Below, in pieces: positions 19,947 to 32,301 of a stretch of 64,000 nt of DNA. Position 1 is the first letter of the stretch. Each line of letters starts with the position of its first letter. The stretch comes from Nageia nagi (Eukaryota; Pinophyta), in NCBI GenBank assembly GCA_050084985.1, contig JBITNC010000001.1, forward strand, positions 110,608,001-110,672,000. The letters run 5' to 3'. The notes below the pieces were generated by a model, which saw only the letters and a list, made by a program, of their open reading frames with translations, did not search any database and was not told the DNA's origin. A program made the position numbers and the translations under genes.

Positions 19947-21600
19947 TCCCATTGCATGCAAATAATATAAATAACACAATGTGGAGGGATTTTTATATTT
20001 TTATATATATTTTTTGTTTATGTCATTTGATATCTAAGCTAATTCTATCTTATCTATTATATATTTTTCTAGAATTGAGTTGTAGAATTTCTAGCAACTG
20101 GGTTTTGAATGTCATCGACTCGAGTAGGATGTTAGTGATTGGGTTAGAATGCTAGTGATTCCAAATAAAGGTAGAATATTTTTATCCTCTTCAATACTAT
20201 AAACACAACTTAGGAACTAATATGAGAATAAAAATGAATACCTTATTTGTGATCCCTTTACTCAAATTGCATGTAGGGGAGGATATTTAATATTAATGGT
20301 AAAATTGTATTATTTTTTATATTTTTATTATTTATCTTAAAAAACATTTATTTACTTATTTGTAGGGTGGGGATAACATTAATAAATAAACCAATTCACT
20401 TAATATTTTTTTGTGTCTTGTCCACTTATGCTCTCCCTTTGCACTTGAAAATGATCTAAGGTGATTAAGATAGATTTCATAGAAAAAGGTTAAATGAATT
20501 TTTTGCTTCTTTTACATTATCACATTAATTTGGTAAATGAGTCTACACTAATTTACTTCCACACTTGGAATGGGCAATTAATTATCATTAAATTTTGGAT
20601 GAACCTAAGGTGAATCAATTAGGTTTAAGATAGATTATGATATATTATATTAGTTAATGAATTTGGTGGTCATGTTTTACAAATTAATACTCTTACTTGT
20701 TTTCCTTACCATGCTAAAATATGACCAAAGGATTGTGATTCATAACGAGGGGAAATGAACTTATATTAAAAGAAATTTACATACATTAATGGCTTCTTAC
20801 TTATCTTCCCTTACCATAATGAGTGGTGATCGAAGGAGATTGTGACTCATAAGAAGAGGTAATAAACCACATCTAAATATTTATTTTAGTTAATGAACCC
20901 CATTAAAAGGTAATTAATTTCATAGGTTATTTATATTAACTTACAAATTAATTAAAACACTACTTGAATCATATTAAATTTGTTTAACTAAATGGACATG
21001 TATGATTGGGAGGGTTAGAATTTGCATCCATGAGTACTTTATTTTTGTTAAATACATGATCATGAAACCTATTAAAATGAACATCAATGAGTTAGAGGTC
21101 ATTACCAACCATTTATTCCTATTTCTTATGTTTTCACCAACAAAATATCATAAGCCTTAGAGCCAAAATCTAGAGGTGAATACTAGGTTCATAGGTTAGA
21201 AGTCATTACTTTCTACTTAACGACTATAAAAAAGGAAATTATACTTAGATTTCATCATCAAGATAGTTCTCAATGGTATTATTCAAATCACATTGCATTA
21301 AAGGAACCACTTTAAGTACCAAGTCATTACTTAGCCTTAGATAGCCTAATAGAATTACCAACCTACCTTGATTAAACACTTGACTAGATAAAATAATGTA
21401 GGAAAATTTAAAATATTAAAGCATTCAATTGACATTGCTCATATTAAAAACATTAATTTAATATAGTAAAAGTTATAAAAATATAATCACACCAAAAAGG
21501 TAAGCATGCATTTAGGTTGTTTGTGCATTTAATTATTTTCCTCATAAACATAAATCCAAAAGATCAAAAATAGAATTTTTATGTTTGATGTTTGCTTCCT
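19947..21600 (+). other. Element B leader
   Basis: No coding is supported. A decayed phased array has exact 20-bp spacing (GAATGTCATCGAC 20107, GGATGTTAGTGAT 20127, GAATGCTAGTGAT 20147). The TATGCTCTCCCTTTGC block (about 20415) and the TTCCA-CACT-TGGAA hairpin (20557-20570) correspond to A's leader. Two copies of a TTACC...GATCAAAGGA-like block lie near 20700 and 20805. Confidence 0.65.
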
Positions 21601-21639
21601 TATTATAGTTTGGTAAAAAAAGAAAACAAAACTAAAAAT

Positions 21640-24170
21640 TATAAAAAAAATATAGTTAACATTTCTTCTCAAAGAGCTCATCAAGAGAAAGAACTACATG
21701 ATGAAAACTATTTAGAGGAAATAGAAATTTGTAGTTCTAATAGGAGTATTGAGAGAAGAGAAACTCCTTGATATAGAAATCAAGTTTACCCAAATCCTAT
21801 CAATCACAACTTAGATGTAGTTAGACAATATCTAACATAATTAAGAATGCCTCATTCTTCTCATGCCCATAGTCTTCCTTTAGATATAAATTATTTAGCA
21901 AAAGATACACAACTAGTCAATGATGTGGAAGAGATTGAAGTAAGAAGTATGCCTCCTTTACAAACTCATTTAGTTGATATTATCCTCCAAAGAGGTCTTT
22001 TTAGACCTAAATATGATCATGTCACATGTTATCTACTATATGGATGTTTAGTTCAATCATATTTAAGTAGATATAATTATACTCCTTATACCATATCTAG
22101 GTAGATAAAATAATTTGATGATTGAATCTTTATACATATAGCCACTTTGATGCCAAAATTAAGAGAGTTTCCTAGAGTTTATAACAATTCTTTTTACATT
22201 TTAAAATAAAATATACAAACTCCTTTTTCAAGTCATAGAATACCTAAACAAGGGCATGAGATAAAAGATAATCATGATCTAATAAGGTTTAAGTTGTAAG
22301 GAATACCTCCTTATGTGCATAGAAAAGAGAATCCATTCCAAAATAAATAATATTGATAACAATAATGATAACAAATTATTCCATATAATCAAGGTATACA
22401 ACAATAGAAGAAATCCCTTGGATTTATCAAACAACAATGATTACAAGTGCAACCAATGTTCAATGTAAATCAAAACAAACCACCAATAATTCAATATAAT
22501 AATAAAAATATCCAAATCCAACCTAGACATAATCAAATGATGGGTAGAGATAGAAAAGGACAACTTAAGGTGCAATCCCTATCACCATAAGGTCATGGAG
22601 TGTATAAATATCAATATCCTTATCTGGATAAGAGAAAAGAAGCTTCACTTAGAAATTGACAAAGTGGGCTTCAAAGGTATCATTTACCTCCACCTAGAGC
22701 TAAGGGATAATAATACTACTCTATAGACCACCACTACCTCAACAAAAATTACCTCAATGACCATCACACCAGCTTCCACCACCTTATCTATCATAGAATG
22801 GGATTCATTATCATGCCAAGACACCTTCTAAACAAAGATATGAATCATTCCCAAGGTATGAAAAAAGAGTGTATCCTAGGAATGATGAATATACTATGTA
22901 TCAAAATCAACCAAAAGAAAAAGGTTATCTTTGTAAAATATTAATCAAAATTGAAAAGGAGTTGCATATGCAAGGTAAAAAAAAGGTATCATATGAAACA
23001 ATTTGTAATGAATTGATTCATATTAGTGTTCCCAAAAAGGATATTCCTTTTAAATTTAAAATTATAAAAATCAAACCATTCAAAGGAAAGGAAGATCCTA
23101 AAGAACATATTATATGATTCAAGTACTCAAGTTATATCATTGCTAATGATGATGCACTAATGCTATGTATGTTTCCCATGATAACATTAGTTCATATGCT
23201 TAATTAGCAAATCTATTGTTCAAACACTTTAAGATAAATATTAAAGATAAAACTTCTATCACTAATCTTATATAACTATAGTAATTCCTAAATGAATTGG
23301 TCACTTACTTCATCTCAAGATGGAGGATAATTTTAAAAAGCATGCATTATACTCTATCTCAAGAAAAGTTGGTCAAAATGTTTAGTCAAAGTTGTTAAAG
23401 GCCTATTGATAGTACCTTATTGATTCAATAATATAAGACCTTTGAAGAAGCTATTTCTCAAGTTGTCATAATTGAAAAGGTTAAGATTCAATATGGTAAG
23501 ATAAAAATTAAGCAAAAGGAACTTGATGTTAAAAAAAATCAAAGGTAACAAACAAGTAAACCATCACCAGTTAATAAAGTTTCTATTACTAAAGAGGCAG
23601 GACTAAATCGTATGTAAAATGAGGAAAAAGAGTCTAAACCTAAAATAAAGTTAAGATCTTTATTAGAATCTATCCATAATATTCTAATGAAACTTTTTGA
23701 TCATCAAATAATTAGTCTACTAGAGATAAGACCTGAATGTCTTGATGCTAAAGGAAATATATGGTATAATGAAAATGAATTTTGTCATTACCATCACCAA
23801 AAGGGTCATGATATGAATAGATGTACAACTTTATAACACAAGATTCAAAATCTAATTGATCAAGGAAAGTTAGAGGTAAATAATCTTGTCACTATCCAAA
23901 ATCAAAACTTGGGAATTTATTGAAAACCTCTTCCTCTTGAATATTAAGCTAATAATGTTTCATTGTATCCACATGAGAATCAAGTAAAATATAATTGGAA
24001 TCATGAAAAATCAGCATTCATAGGAATGGTCAATATCACTACAAGAACTCAAAAGGTAGAAGGAAAATAAAATATTATTCTATATAACCAATAAGATGAG
24101 ATTATTTTCCAGCCAAAAATACCCATACCACAACCTCCTAAAGTCTCTATGAAAGGAGCTCCACACCAAT
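21640..24170 (+). pseudogene. Element B gag, heavily broken
   Basis: The start is not preserved. The N-terminal part differs from A's: a stretch like MPHSSHAHSLPLDINYLAKD (21847) and then a Q/P-rich zone (about 22380-22860). The capsid-like core begins near 23030 (VPKKDIPFKFK, IKPFKGKEDPKEH). The zinc knuckle near 23780-23825 is intact as CHYHHQKGHDMNRC. Stops and shifts are frequent. Element F's gag has the same N-terminal type. Confidence 0.75.
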
Positions 24171-24632
24171 AATTAAAAAAATTTCAAGTGAAAATGTCTC
24201 TATTTGAGTTACTACAACATTCTAAGAATGATGGAGATCCTATAAATGATACTAAAAGCTTCATGTCCTTTGTAGAAAATATAAAAACAAGTAAAAAATC
24301 TACTATTACTTTTTATGATCATGAAGTTAAACATTCAAATGAGACACATGGTTAAGTTCCACCTTTGCACATTATAGCTAAGGTAGATGGGAAAACTTTA
24401 AAGAGAATCTTGATTGATTAAGGTTCAACAATAAATAGTATTTTAACAATTGAATATAAGAATCTTAATCTCCTATTTTCACATATTTATGTCCCATCAT
24501 TACAGTTAAAAGCATTTAATGATGCTCTATGTTCAACAATGGGATCAATCTCACTGCCTATTACTACAAGATCTAAAATAGTATAAATGGTGATACAAGT
24601 AATTGAAGAAGACATAACACAATATAATAGGT
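24171..24632 (+). pseudogene. Element B protease, 3' end deleted
   Basis: KMSLFELLQHSKN-like sequence (24191) starts the region. The catalytic segment reads KRILID then a stop, then GSTINSI (about 24400-24440), so the ancestral active site was probably D-E-G-S as in F. It ends at ACACAATATAA, where sequence jumps to the segment before the G-patch; in F about 660 bp separate these points. Confidence 0.75.
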
Positions 24633-25199
24633 CTTATAGAATCACCTCTAATTTCTTTACCTAAACTACATGAAGGTATTTTTTTGTAATTCATTAGAAT
24701 ATTTATCACCTTATTTAAGATCTTTTGTACAAAGATATTTTGGTAGATTCTATGGAAGGGATAAGATTTAGGTCAATATGAATAAGGAACTTGATATAAA
24801 ATTGATATTTACTACCAATTACCCACTGATAAAATAAAATTGGGATACATAGGTAAGAATAAAAAAGAATTTGGTTGCAAAATAGTTGAGCTAGAACCAG
24901 AAAAGCTTGAATATGAAAAACCATAGGGAAACTTTAAAGAGATACTAAACCAAGATAATCCAAAATTTGAAATATTATCTTTGAAAAGTCTATTTTCTAA
25001 TGTTGTATCAAATAACATGGTTGATATTGAAGAAATATCTTATTTTAGTCAAGAAAAAATATCTTTTGATTGGTTTAGAATTGATGAGTTTGAATTATTA
25101 AGTCCAGTAAGTTCAAGTAGCTCTTGATTATGCTTCATGGTAGATGAAGATACTGTGAACTTTACATTAATTTTCAAACCTCTAAATTTACCATAAATA
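24633..25199 (+). pseudogene. Element B linker with G-patch-like motif
   Basis: The piece SPLISLPKLHEG-like (24640-24680) matches F at 61760-61800. One frame then reads DLGQYE...LPTDK...KLGY (about 24760-24850), the counterpart of A's GLGRYEQG...KRGLGY. The rest is acidic linker to RT with stops. Confidence 0.65.
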
Positions 25200-26031
25200 T
25201 GACTTCAAAGGATCAATATTTAGGTGAATATGAAGAGTACAACCTCAATGATAAAAATTGGTTTCCAATACCAAATTAGTTAGAAGAGGGGTATCACATG
25301 TTAGTTGAAGAAACTATCGATGTAGATTGAAGTGATGATTCAAATAATCCAAAGATTATTCAACTAGGAAAATCACTAATAAAAGATGAGAGATAAGAAT
25401 TTGTATCTATAGTTAAAGAAAAATAAAATATATTTGCATGATCATATGTTGATATGCTAGGATTAGATCCAAAATTGGTGGTACATAACCTAGGTATTAA
25501 AGAGGATGTTAAATTAGTTAAGAAGAAATTATGCAAGATGCATCCTAAAATAGAATTAATGGTAAAAGAGGAGTTACAAAAAATTTTAGAATCCAAGTTC
25601 ATAGATCCCATTGTTTTTTTTTATTTGATTTCCAACATGGTGCTAGTTAAAAAGTCCAATGAAAAAGTTTGCATATGTACAAATTTTAGATACCTAAACA
25701 AATCTTTTCCTAAATATAATTTTTTTTACCAAAATTGATTCTAATGCTGGACATGAAATGCTACATCTCATGGATGGATTTTTAGGATACAACCAAATAA
25801 GAGTAGCATTAGAAAATTAACATAATAAAACAACATTCATAATGCCTTGGGGAACATTTTGTTATAAAATAATGCCCTTTGGACTAGAGAATGTGGGAGC
25901 TACTTATCAATGGGTAATGATATATATTTTTCATGATATCATGGAAGATTATGTAGATGACATATTGGCTAAGTTTAAAATTTGAGAAGACCATCCAAAG
26001 GTGCTAGTAAAAATATTTGATAGATTACTGG

Positions 26032-26035
<4 letters not shown>
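25200..26035 (+). pseudogene. Element B reverse transcriptase, truncated
   Basis: Recognisable parts are YVDMLGLDPKLVVHNL (about 25445), KKLCKMHPKIELMVKEEL, FRYLNKSFPKYNFF (about 25685), LMDGFLGYNQI (about 25770), MPFGLENVGATYQ (about 25875) and an intact YVDD at 25950-25961. Frameshifts occur near 25730 and elsewhere. Sequence is RT-like up to GAACATA, then becomes an (AT)n tract. RNase H, second RNase H and integrase are absent downstream. Confidence 0.85.

Positions 26036-26069
<34 letters not shown>
26034..26069 (+). repeat. (AT)n microsatellite at the RT breakpoint
   Basis: About 18 AT units begin in the RT codons corresponding to A's GAACATAAAGTAAG and are followed by CA-rich sequence. 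Confidence 0.95.
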
Positions 26070-26074
<5 letters not shown>

Positions 26075-27534
26075 CACACATGCACACACACTCAAAAATT
26101 TCTTTCTAAAGTATCTTGGTTATTATGTTATGCTACCCTATATGTTCATAAAATACCATTGTGTTCATCTTTTTCATTACCTTCATCATCATAAAGTTAT
26201 TATGTGTTGAACATGATAATCCTAGTAATTTACCAAGATATACATATACATTATACATCTATCCACATATTATTTATATGTATAGTTGTACATATAAATA
26301 AAGAAGAAGTTTATGGGTAAACTTAGGTACAACATGATTCATCTTCATCTCTCAAACTATATGAATGATGTGGATGTTGCAACAATCTTCCTCACACTTT
26401 AGGGCTTGAGCAATGGAAGAAAGGTTTTTTTTTTTTTGCATGACCAATCAATGTTTTGCATCATTTAACATCGATAAAGAAACTTAACATAGGGGTATTT
26501 ACTTCAATTTTCCAATAGCAACATTTTCCAAAGGTGATTACAATGCTATGAAGTCTTGATTCATAGATGTCATTCCTCATCCACATGTACAATTTTCCTA
26601 TAATCACATCACAAATATCTAGTGGCACAAAAACACAAGCCCTTCAACATGGAAAGGGTTAATAAAATAAGAAAATCAAGACTATTTTCATATACAACTC
26701 TCTTCCTTATTGAAGCAATCAATAATATATAGCTAATTTAACAATCATTCAATGGTATATGGTTGGGTTTAAGAGTTACTAAAGGACCCAACTTTGTCAT
26801 AACATCAATAATAAAAATTAGATTTTCACTACCTTTATAAAAAGGAAATGTAGGGTCTTACCTTTGACACATGTTTGGATTCAAATAAGCATTACTCTTA
26901 TTATTAATATAATGGGTGTAGCAATAGTCATTGGCATCAGCCTCCATGATTCACTTCCCTTTGTATGCAAATGATGGGGTTGTTGGTCATGTTGATGTGT
27001 ATCTGACAAGTTTAATCTCAAGACAAAATGACATGCTATATGACATTCCTCCTAAAATCCTATCAATGTTTGTAATTCTTGTGGTAGCCACACCATTTTT
27101 CCATTTTAAGCATTTTGTATCTTGATAATTTTGCTCCTTTATCCTTATAATTCCATTTTTTCAATTATCTTCTTTTATTATTTTTGTTGAAGCTTCATTA
27201 TAAACTTGTAAGCTTCTCTTAAGATCTTAAAGTGTTGGTTATTTATATCATCACAGATGTGAAAAAGTAGACCTTTATAATACTTTGCAATCCATTACTT
27301 CTAGTACTCTTGAATGTTGAGCATCACTCCCATTGTAAAAAGCATCACTAGAGTCTTGAATAGATGGATATTCACCTTCACACAATAGCATGTATTGATC
27401 ATAATATGTGCAAAATATTCATATCCTATTTTATAAAAATATCGCTTACAAGATTTTTAAAACTTTGGATGATAAATAAATATAACCTTATTACATTTTC
27501 ATGATATAATGAACTCATACACTTTTACACACTT
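26070..27534. other. Unassigned segment replacing pol in element B
   Basis: A short RT-like piece may survive at 26092-26140 (TCTAAAGTATCTTGGTTATTATG, compare A's KLLGFIM). Beyond that I see no domain, LTR, PBS or inverted ends. It may be very decayed pol-to-3' sequence or an unrelated insertion. Confidence 0.4.
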
Positions 27535-27734
27535 TAAATCTTGAAACAATAAAAAATTTGGTGTTCCTTGAGTATAATTTTATTTGATTATTCATCTTAT
27601 TATTTTGATTCATCCTAAACCCAAGAGAAAAGGATAGGAAGAAAAAATATATAGATATATAGATTCAAAAATAGATAGAAAAAGGATTCAAAAAAAGAAA
27701 GTAGAATTCTTGGATGATTACAATATTCTCTATT

Positions 27735-27910
27735 AGGAATATGGATGCCTGACTAGTAGTAGAGCATGGCTGTAATAGGATCTAGGTGTTGGTCTTTATT
27801 AGGGCTATGGATTCCCATTTGGAAGTGAAGTATTCCTTACAAAGTGGTGACATGTCTAGTCTTGATAATGGAACTCTAGATATTTCATATGGACGAATCA
27901 ACTTACATAT
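27735..27910 (+). other. Conserved non-coding block (A/B), duplicated in B
   Basis: GGGCTATGGATTCCCATTTGG...ATTCCTTACAAAGTGG, about 27802-27845, aligns with A 12399-12445 (GGGCTATGGATGCCTGTCTGG...ACCTTACGAGTGG). A second partial copy lies just upstream (GGAATATGGATGCCTGACTAG, 27736). The downstream TTTCATATGGA also matches A 12495. Confidence 0.6.
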
Positions 27911-28159
27911 TTTATGCTCTTGAAACATTAGGTTTACAAGCATCAAGAGAAGGAAATGAACATCACTACACATACACAAGTTTATAATAAACTTAGGTGT
28001 ATCATAACTTTGTTTTATGTCATCCTTAATATATGAAGTTGAAAAGAAAGATTATTTGATGAAGTTAGTATGAATATGTTATTCATTACACTTCTTTATT
28101 ATATTATACATTCATTTCACTCCACTTCACAATACATATATAGTATTATTATGATCTTG

Positions 28160-28188
<29 letters not shown>
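28160..28188 (+). repeat. (TA)n microsatellite
   Basis: An uninterrupted TA run is visible. Confidence 0.95.
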
Positions 28189-28190
<2 letters not shown>

Positions 28191-28545
28191 CCCATGTGTA
28201 TAAAAAGCCAAGAAATGGAAAATGATAATATCTAATTCTATACTATTATAAATAAAATATTATCCTAAATTATAATGAGCAATAATAATGATCCATAACA
28301 AATTAAATATGTGACATTATATTATTTATCAATCATGATTACATCATATATGAACCATTCATGCATCAAAACATTAAATAGTATCATCATACAATTTAAT
28401 GTAAACCAACATCGATAATTCACCAATATAAAATGTAACATTAAAATTAAACATGACCTTAAGTTCACCATTCATTAAAATGAAACATAATAATATCAAA
28501 ATAACAACTCATCAAACTATCATCATAACCTTGAACATGAGTATC

Positions 28546-28548
<3 letters not shown>

Positions 28549-28588
<40 letters not shown>
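28549..28588 (+). repeat. (AT)n microsatellite
   Basis: An uninterrupted AT run of about 20 units lies in the CATCAT-rich zone that matches A 13183-13654. Confidence 0.95.
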
Positions 28589-28590
<2 letters not shown>

Positions 28591-28759
28591 AAAAATAATC
28601 ATAATATCCATTGCTTAGTCATCCATATCATCCATCCAATAAAACCAATCATGATCATCATGATAAAAAAATGAATATAATATAACACTATCAAGAAATA
28701 TAAGTCTATAACATGATATCATAAGTCTAACAACAAAATAACATATTAAAAAGAGACTA

Positions 28760-29560
28760 AGTAATCAATCCTTAGGGGCATTATCATACTCACTACCCTT
28801 GTCACCACCCTAACCATTGGTCTCATTCACATCTTGATATCTCTAAACTAAAGGTCTACCAACACTCCTCTCTTACCCCATAGCCTGAAGCTTTGATGAT
28901 TTATGTCTATAATGAGAACAAGTAGTAGTAACACTCCTACTAGGACCAACCATAATCCTACCTCTACCTCTTGATGCACTGGTACCATCCTATGCCTCAC
29001 TAGCAATAGTAGTTAGAAGTGTATAAATATCCAAAGGAATATAACATGTAGGAGGAATAGGATACTCCAAAATAGGTGCATACACTAGGATACCCACTAA
29101 CCATATTTTATCCACACCAAGATAGTAATCCCTCTATTGATATATATATTGGATGAAAGTGGATGAATACCTCTTAGCACTAGTTATGACCCCCTTTTCT
29201 CCTACCTACTATTGCAATGATTGTACCATGGCCTATGCCATATCTCTCTCTTACCTATAGCTATCATGATGTACTCTATACCTAAGCTTGTCCTCCTTTG
29301 TGTGCCTAAACTATTGGACCTGAGCACATAGAGAATCACTATATTAACAAGAATTATCTAGTAATGATTATGATTTATAAAGTAAAAAATTAAGCTCCTC
29401 AATCTCATCAAGTAATGAATCATAGCTACAAACCTTTAGAGCTCCCTCATCTACACCATCCTCTTCCTCATCCTTAGCCTCCATCATTGGTACATCCTCT
29501 ATAGGATCCATCTCAATGCCATGCTCATTAAGCCTTAAAATTGATAAATTAAGCAAAAAA
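28760..29560 (-). pseudogene. Element B antisense gene remnant (C-terminal part of the PMD gene)
   Basis: The minus strand encodes an acidic stretch (MDPIEDVPMMEAKDEEEDG, about 29509-29453) leading to LLDEIEELNFLL (about 29410-29375). This matches A's acidic stretch and LLGDIYELRHQL at 14240-14204 in order and position. Downstream, YRVHHDSYR and ERDMA correspond to A's YRYRAE and ERDEA. The PMD core itself is missing: only about 15 bp separate this part from the exon 1/donor region. Confidence 0.7.
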
Positions 29561-29574
29561 TTAAAAAGAGAGGT

Positions 29575-29610
29575 TTTAAACCCTACCTCCTCTTTGATTG
29601 GGCTCCTTCA
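29575..29610 (-). other. Element B: conserved exon 1 end and splice donor of the antisense gene
   Basis: The minus strand reads CAAAGAGGAGGTAGGGTTTAAAACC, the counterpart of A's CGAGAGGAGGTAGGGTTTTGTCC at 16000-15978. The donor GAG|GTAGGG is exactly kept although the PMD core is gone. Confidence 0.65.
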
Positions 29611-31410
29611 AATACCTAATATCAAAGTGATGTGGTATATGAATAGGTGGTCAACAAAAAGAAAAGCATGACAAGATGATAAGAGCTCTAAAAAATAACA
29701 AGTGATAAATGATAAAATGACAACTCATTTTATCTTTTTATTTTAACCATAACTTGGGACATTGATGATTTTAATATAGATGCTAAAAATAAGGTGGGGT
29801 GCTGGTGATTTGAACTAATCACTATAAACCCATTAAATTTTAATTTTTTTCAAAAAAAGAAAATAAAAAACCATAAAAAATATTTAATCTATCTTTCTAT
29901 CATTTTATCAATGGCCTAGATAAGGCAATAATAAAAATATGTGTTCATATAAGTACATATTTATAAAAATATCAAAAATCCCTCTTAGGCACTTCAAAAT
30001 TAATTCTTAGCAAGGTAATAACAATATATCAAAAAATTAAGAAGAACAAGATTCTTGTTCATTAAAAAATTTAAATTACATTTTTTTAAAAAATTGAATT
30101 TCATAATTAATTCAAATTTTTAAAAATTGAACATGATTAACGAGTATGATATGAACTTATATGTAAGATAATTATGTACCCTCATTGATAGGATAGAATC
30201 CAACAAAATCAAACCAACTATATACACAAAACCTATAATCTATCTCATACTACCTTTGGTATGCAAAGATGACATAGGAACATGCCATGTAACTGCTACA
30301 AACATCACAAAGTATTTAGATAGAAATGAACATCATTTTCCTATACACTACAATGGTTTATAAAATACAATAAATTGATTAGAACTATGAGTTGATCATG
30401 ATTCAACCAATCAAATTTGACTTATTCACAAAGATTAGGTCAACTTTAAACATCAACTTAGGTGTTGATACAAGTCAAGGAACTTGAACAAAATACCCAT
30501 TTTTAAAATAAAAAATATAAAACTTTAAGCCCTCCTTCTAGTTTAGGTTTAGCTTAGATATATATTTTAATATAAAAATACAAACAATTACAAAAACTAA
30601 GGTGAAAAAATTTACTATTTAAAAGGTGAAAAAAGTGTAAAAAAGTACCCAAAAAAAATCAATCCTTTCTTCTAGTATTTTGTTAAGAATATGGATGAAA
30701 AATGTATATGCATATAAATATATGTACATAAAATAACACAAAATAAATTCCAAAAAATTCTCATATTAGATCCCTTCTGACGTAACATCAAGAAAACTAC
30801 CATTTTACACCTCACATCCTAAAAAAACAAAAACCCTAAAAAATTGAAAAATGTGTCAAAGATAAAATGATTAAGCCTCTTACTTTTGATTAGACCAATG
30901 TTAAATGTTTTGGAAAAACCAAAGATTATGAGTAATTCCAAATTTGAAAAATAACCGTTATTTTGATAGATGAAAGAAAGATGGGATTGAATATGATTAA
31001 GTACATCATATGAAATTTTATGAAAGATCGTCATATAACTCTATTGCTAGGATGAAAAGTAAAACAATCAAAATAATTATATTTGTAGATCAAACTTCTC
31101 TATCACATGCTAGCTTTGACATGTAGAGATGACATAGTAGTTTGTCATACAACTACTATAAACACCATAATGTATAGTGATACACAAAATTTTCACTTTG
31201 ATAATACAACCACATTACTTTCAAAATGCTTTAAATGCAAAAGAACCAAAATTGGATTTAATCAAAATTCAATCAATTAAATTTGCCTTATTCATAATAG
31301 ATAGGTTGATAAAAAATATTGACTAAAGTCAAAAATGAAAGAAAGAAACTTGAATACACCCACCTTCAAAAATTTAAATTTTTGAATTATCCCTCACAAT
31401 TAGCAGATAA
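29611..31410 (+). other. Element B 3' untranslated region with an internal duplication
   Basis: Two related blocks occur: about 30190-30540 (GCAAAGATGACATAGGAACATGCCATGTAACTGCTACAAAC) and about 31080-31400 (GTAGAGATGACATAGTAGTTTGTCATACAACTACTATAAAC), each followed by a segment ending in CAATCAAATTTG/CAATTAAATTTG-like sequence. G carries a related block on the minus strand (about 62960-63040). No gene is supported. Confidence 0.55.
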
Positions 31411-31427
31411 TTTAAAAAGAGGCAAAA
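31411..31427 (+). other. Element B polypurine tract
   Basis: TTTAAAAAGAGGCAAAA directly precedes the LTR start TGTGGACACCC. Confidence 0.8.
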
Positions 31428-32301
31428 TGTGGACACCCAAAAATGACCCTTCTTTTGATAAACAAAAGAAGAATAAAAAATTAAAATAATATTCAAAATT
31501 TTACCATAGTTTTCCAATCCTCAGCATTTGACATCAATTACCAATGACTCAACCTAGATGTTGACATTCGATACCTAGATATCGATGACTCTATGATTAG
31601 AAAAATTAAAATAAAAATGGCAATTTTGTGAAGTGACTTGGATAAAAATATATAGATGATGAGTGACTCAGCATCCATCCTACATGCCTATGCTTTAGAT
31701 CACAACCATGAAAAATATGGATGGGATTTTCTATCTAGATTTTTCTCTCTAAATTGGAAACTTTAGTTGTTTCTAAAATCTATAAATAAAACCTTCAATA
31801 ATAAAGTGATCTAGTTTGAAAACAAAGTTACTTTGTCAAAATGCATCTATATTTAGCAAGTTGAGTGCTTTACTATTTCATAATTTTACATACTTATTTA
31901 TGTTAAATATTACACTTATTTTCATGATATGAGAAATATGTTTGATGTCCTTTCTATTCACATGTGTGTAGGGTCCATAGGTGCTAATAAGTGAAGCTAA
32001 TTAGTGATATTCATATGGAGTTGAAAAAGAGAAATCCAAATTTATTATAGATTATAAAAGATAATTTTCATAGCTTGCAGACACTATTGTAGAATTGTTG
32101 ACTATTGAATTGGGTCACTAGCGACTCTATAAATAGCGACAAAGGTCAAAATATCATTTTGTAAAAAGCCATTTTGCAAGGAAATGAATCAAAAGAGATT
32201 TGTAATTGTATTATTGAGGTATATTCATATGTAATAAAGAAAATGTTGGTTATAATATTTATTCTATTATTTTCTAATAGGGTTACTTTTTTAGTATGAC
32301 A
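31428..32301 (+). repeat. Element B 3' LTR (~874 bp)
   Basis: It starts TGTGGACACCCAAAAATGACC, carries TATAAATA at 31781-31788 and ends AGTATGACA. Decayed phased units are visible near 31540-31605 (ATTACCAATGACTCAA, GATGTTGACATTC, GATATCGATGACTC). It aligns with F (55494-56323) and G (minus, 61852-62688). Confidence 0.88.

Larger units (their letters stand above)
19672..32301 (+). mobile_element. Element B: old, deleted relative of element A
   Basis: B has a truncated 5' LTR, primer site, leader, gag, partial protease, G-patch-like motif and RT. It then loses RNase H and integrase, and keeps the C-terminal part of the antisense PMD gene, the 3' UTR, polypurine tract and a full 3' LTR. Stops and shifts are far denser than in A, so it is older. 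Its 5' LTR was split by E. The right flank after 32301 begins CATAT. Confidence 0.88.

Noticed and set aside
26001-26210. Protein with YIYIYI repeats
   Set aside because: It is a translation of the AT microsatellite; the same applies to an open frame at 28453-28674.
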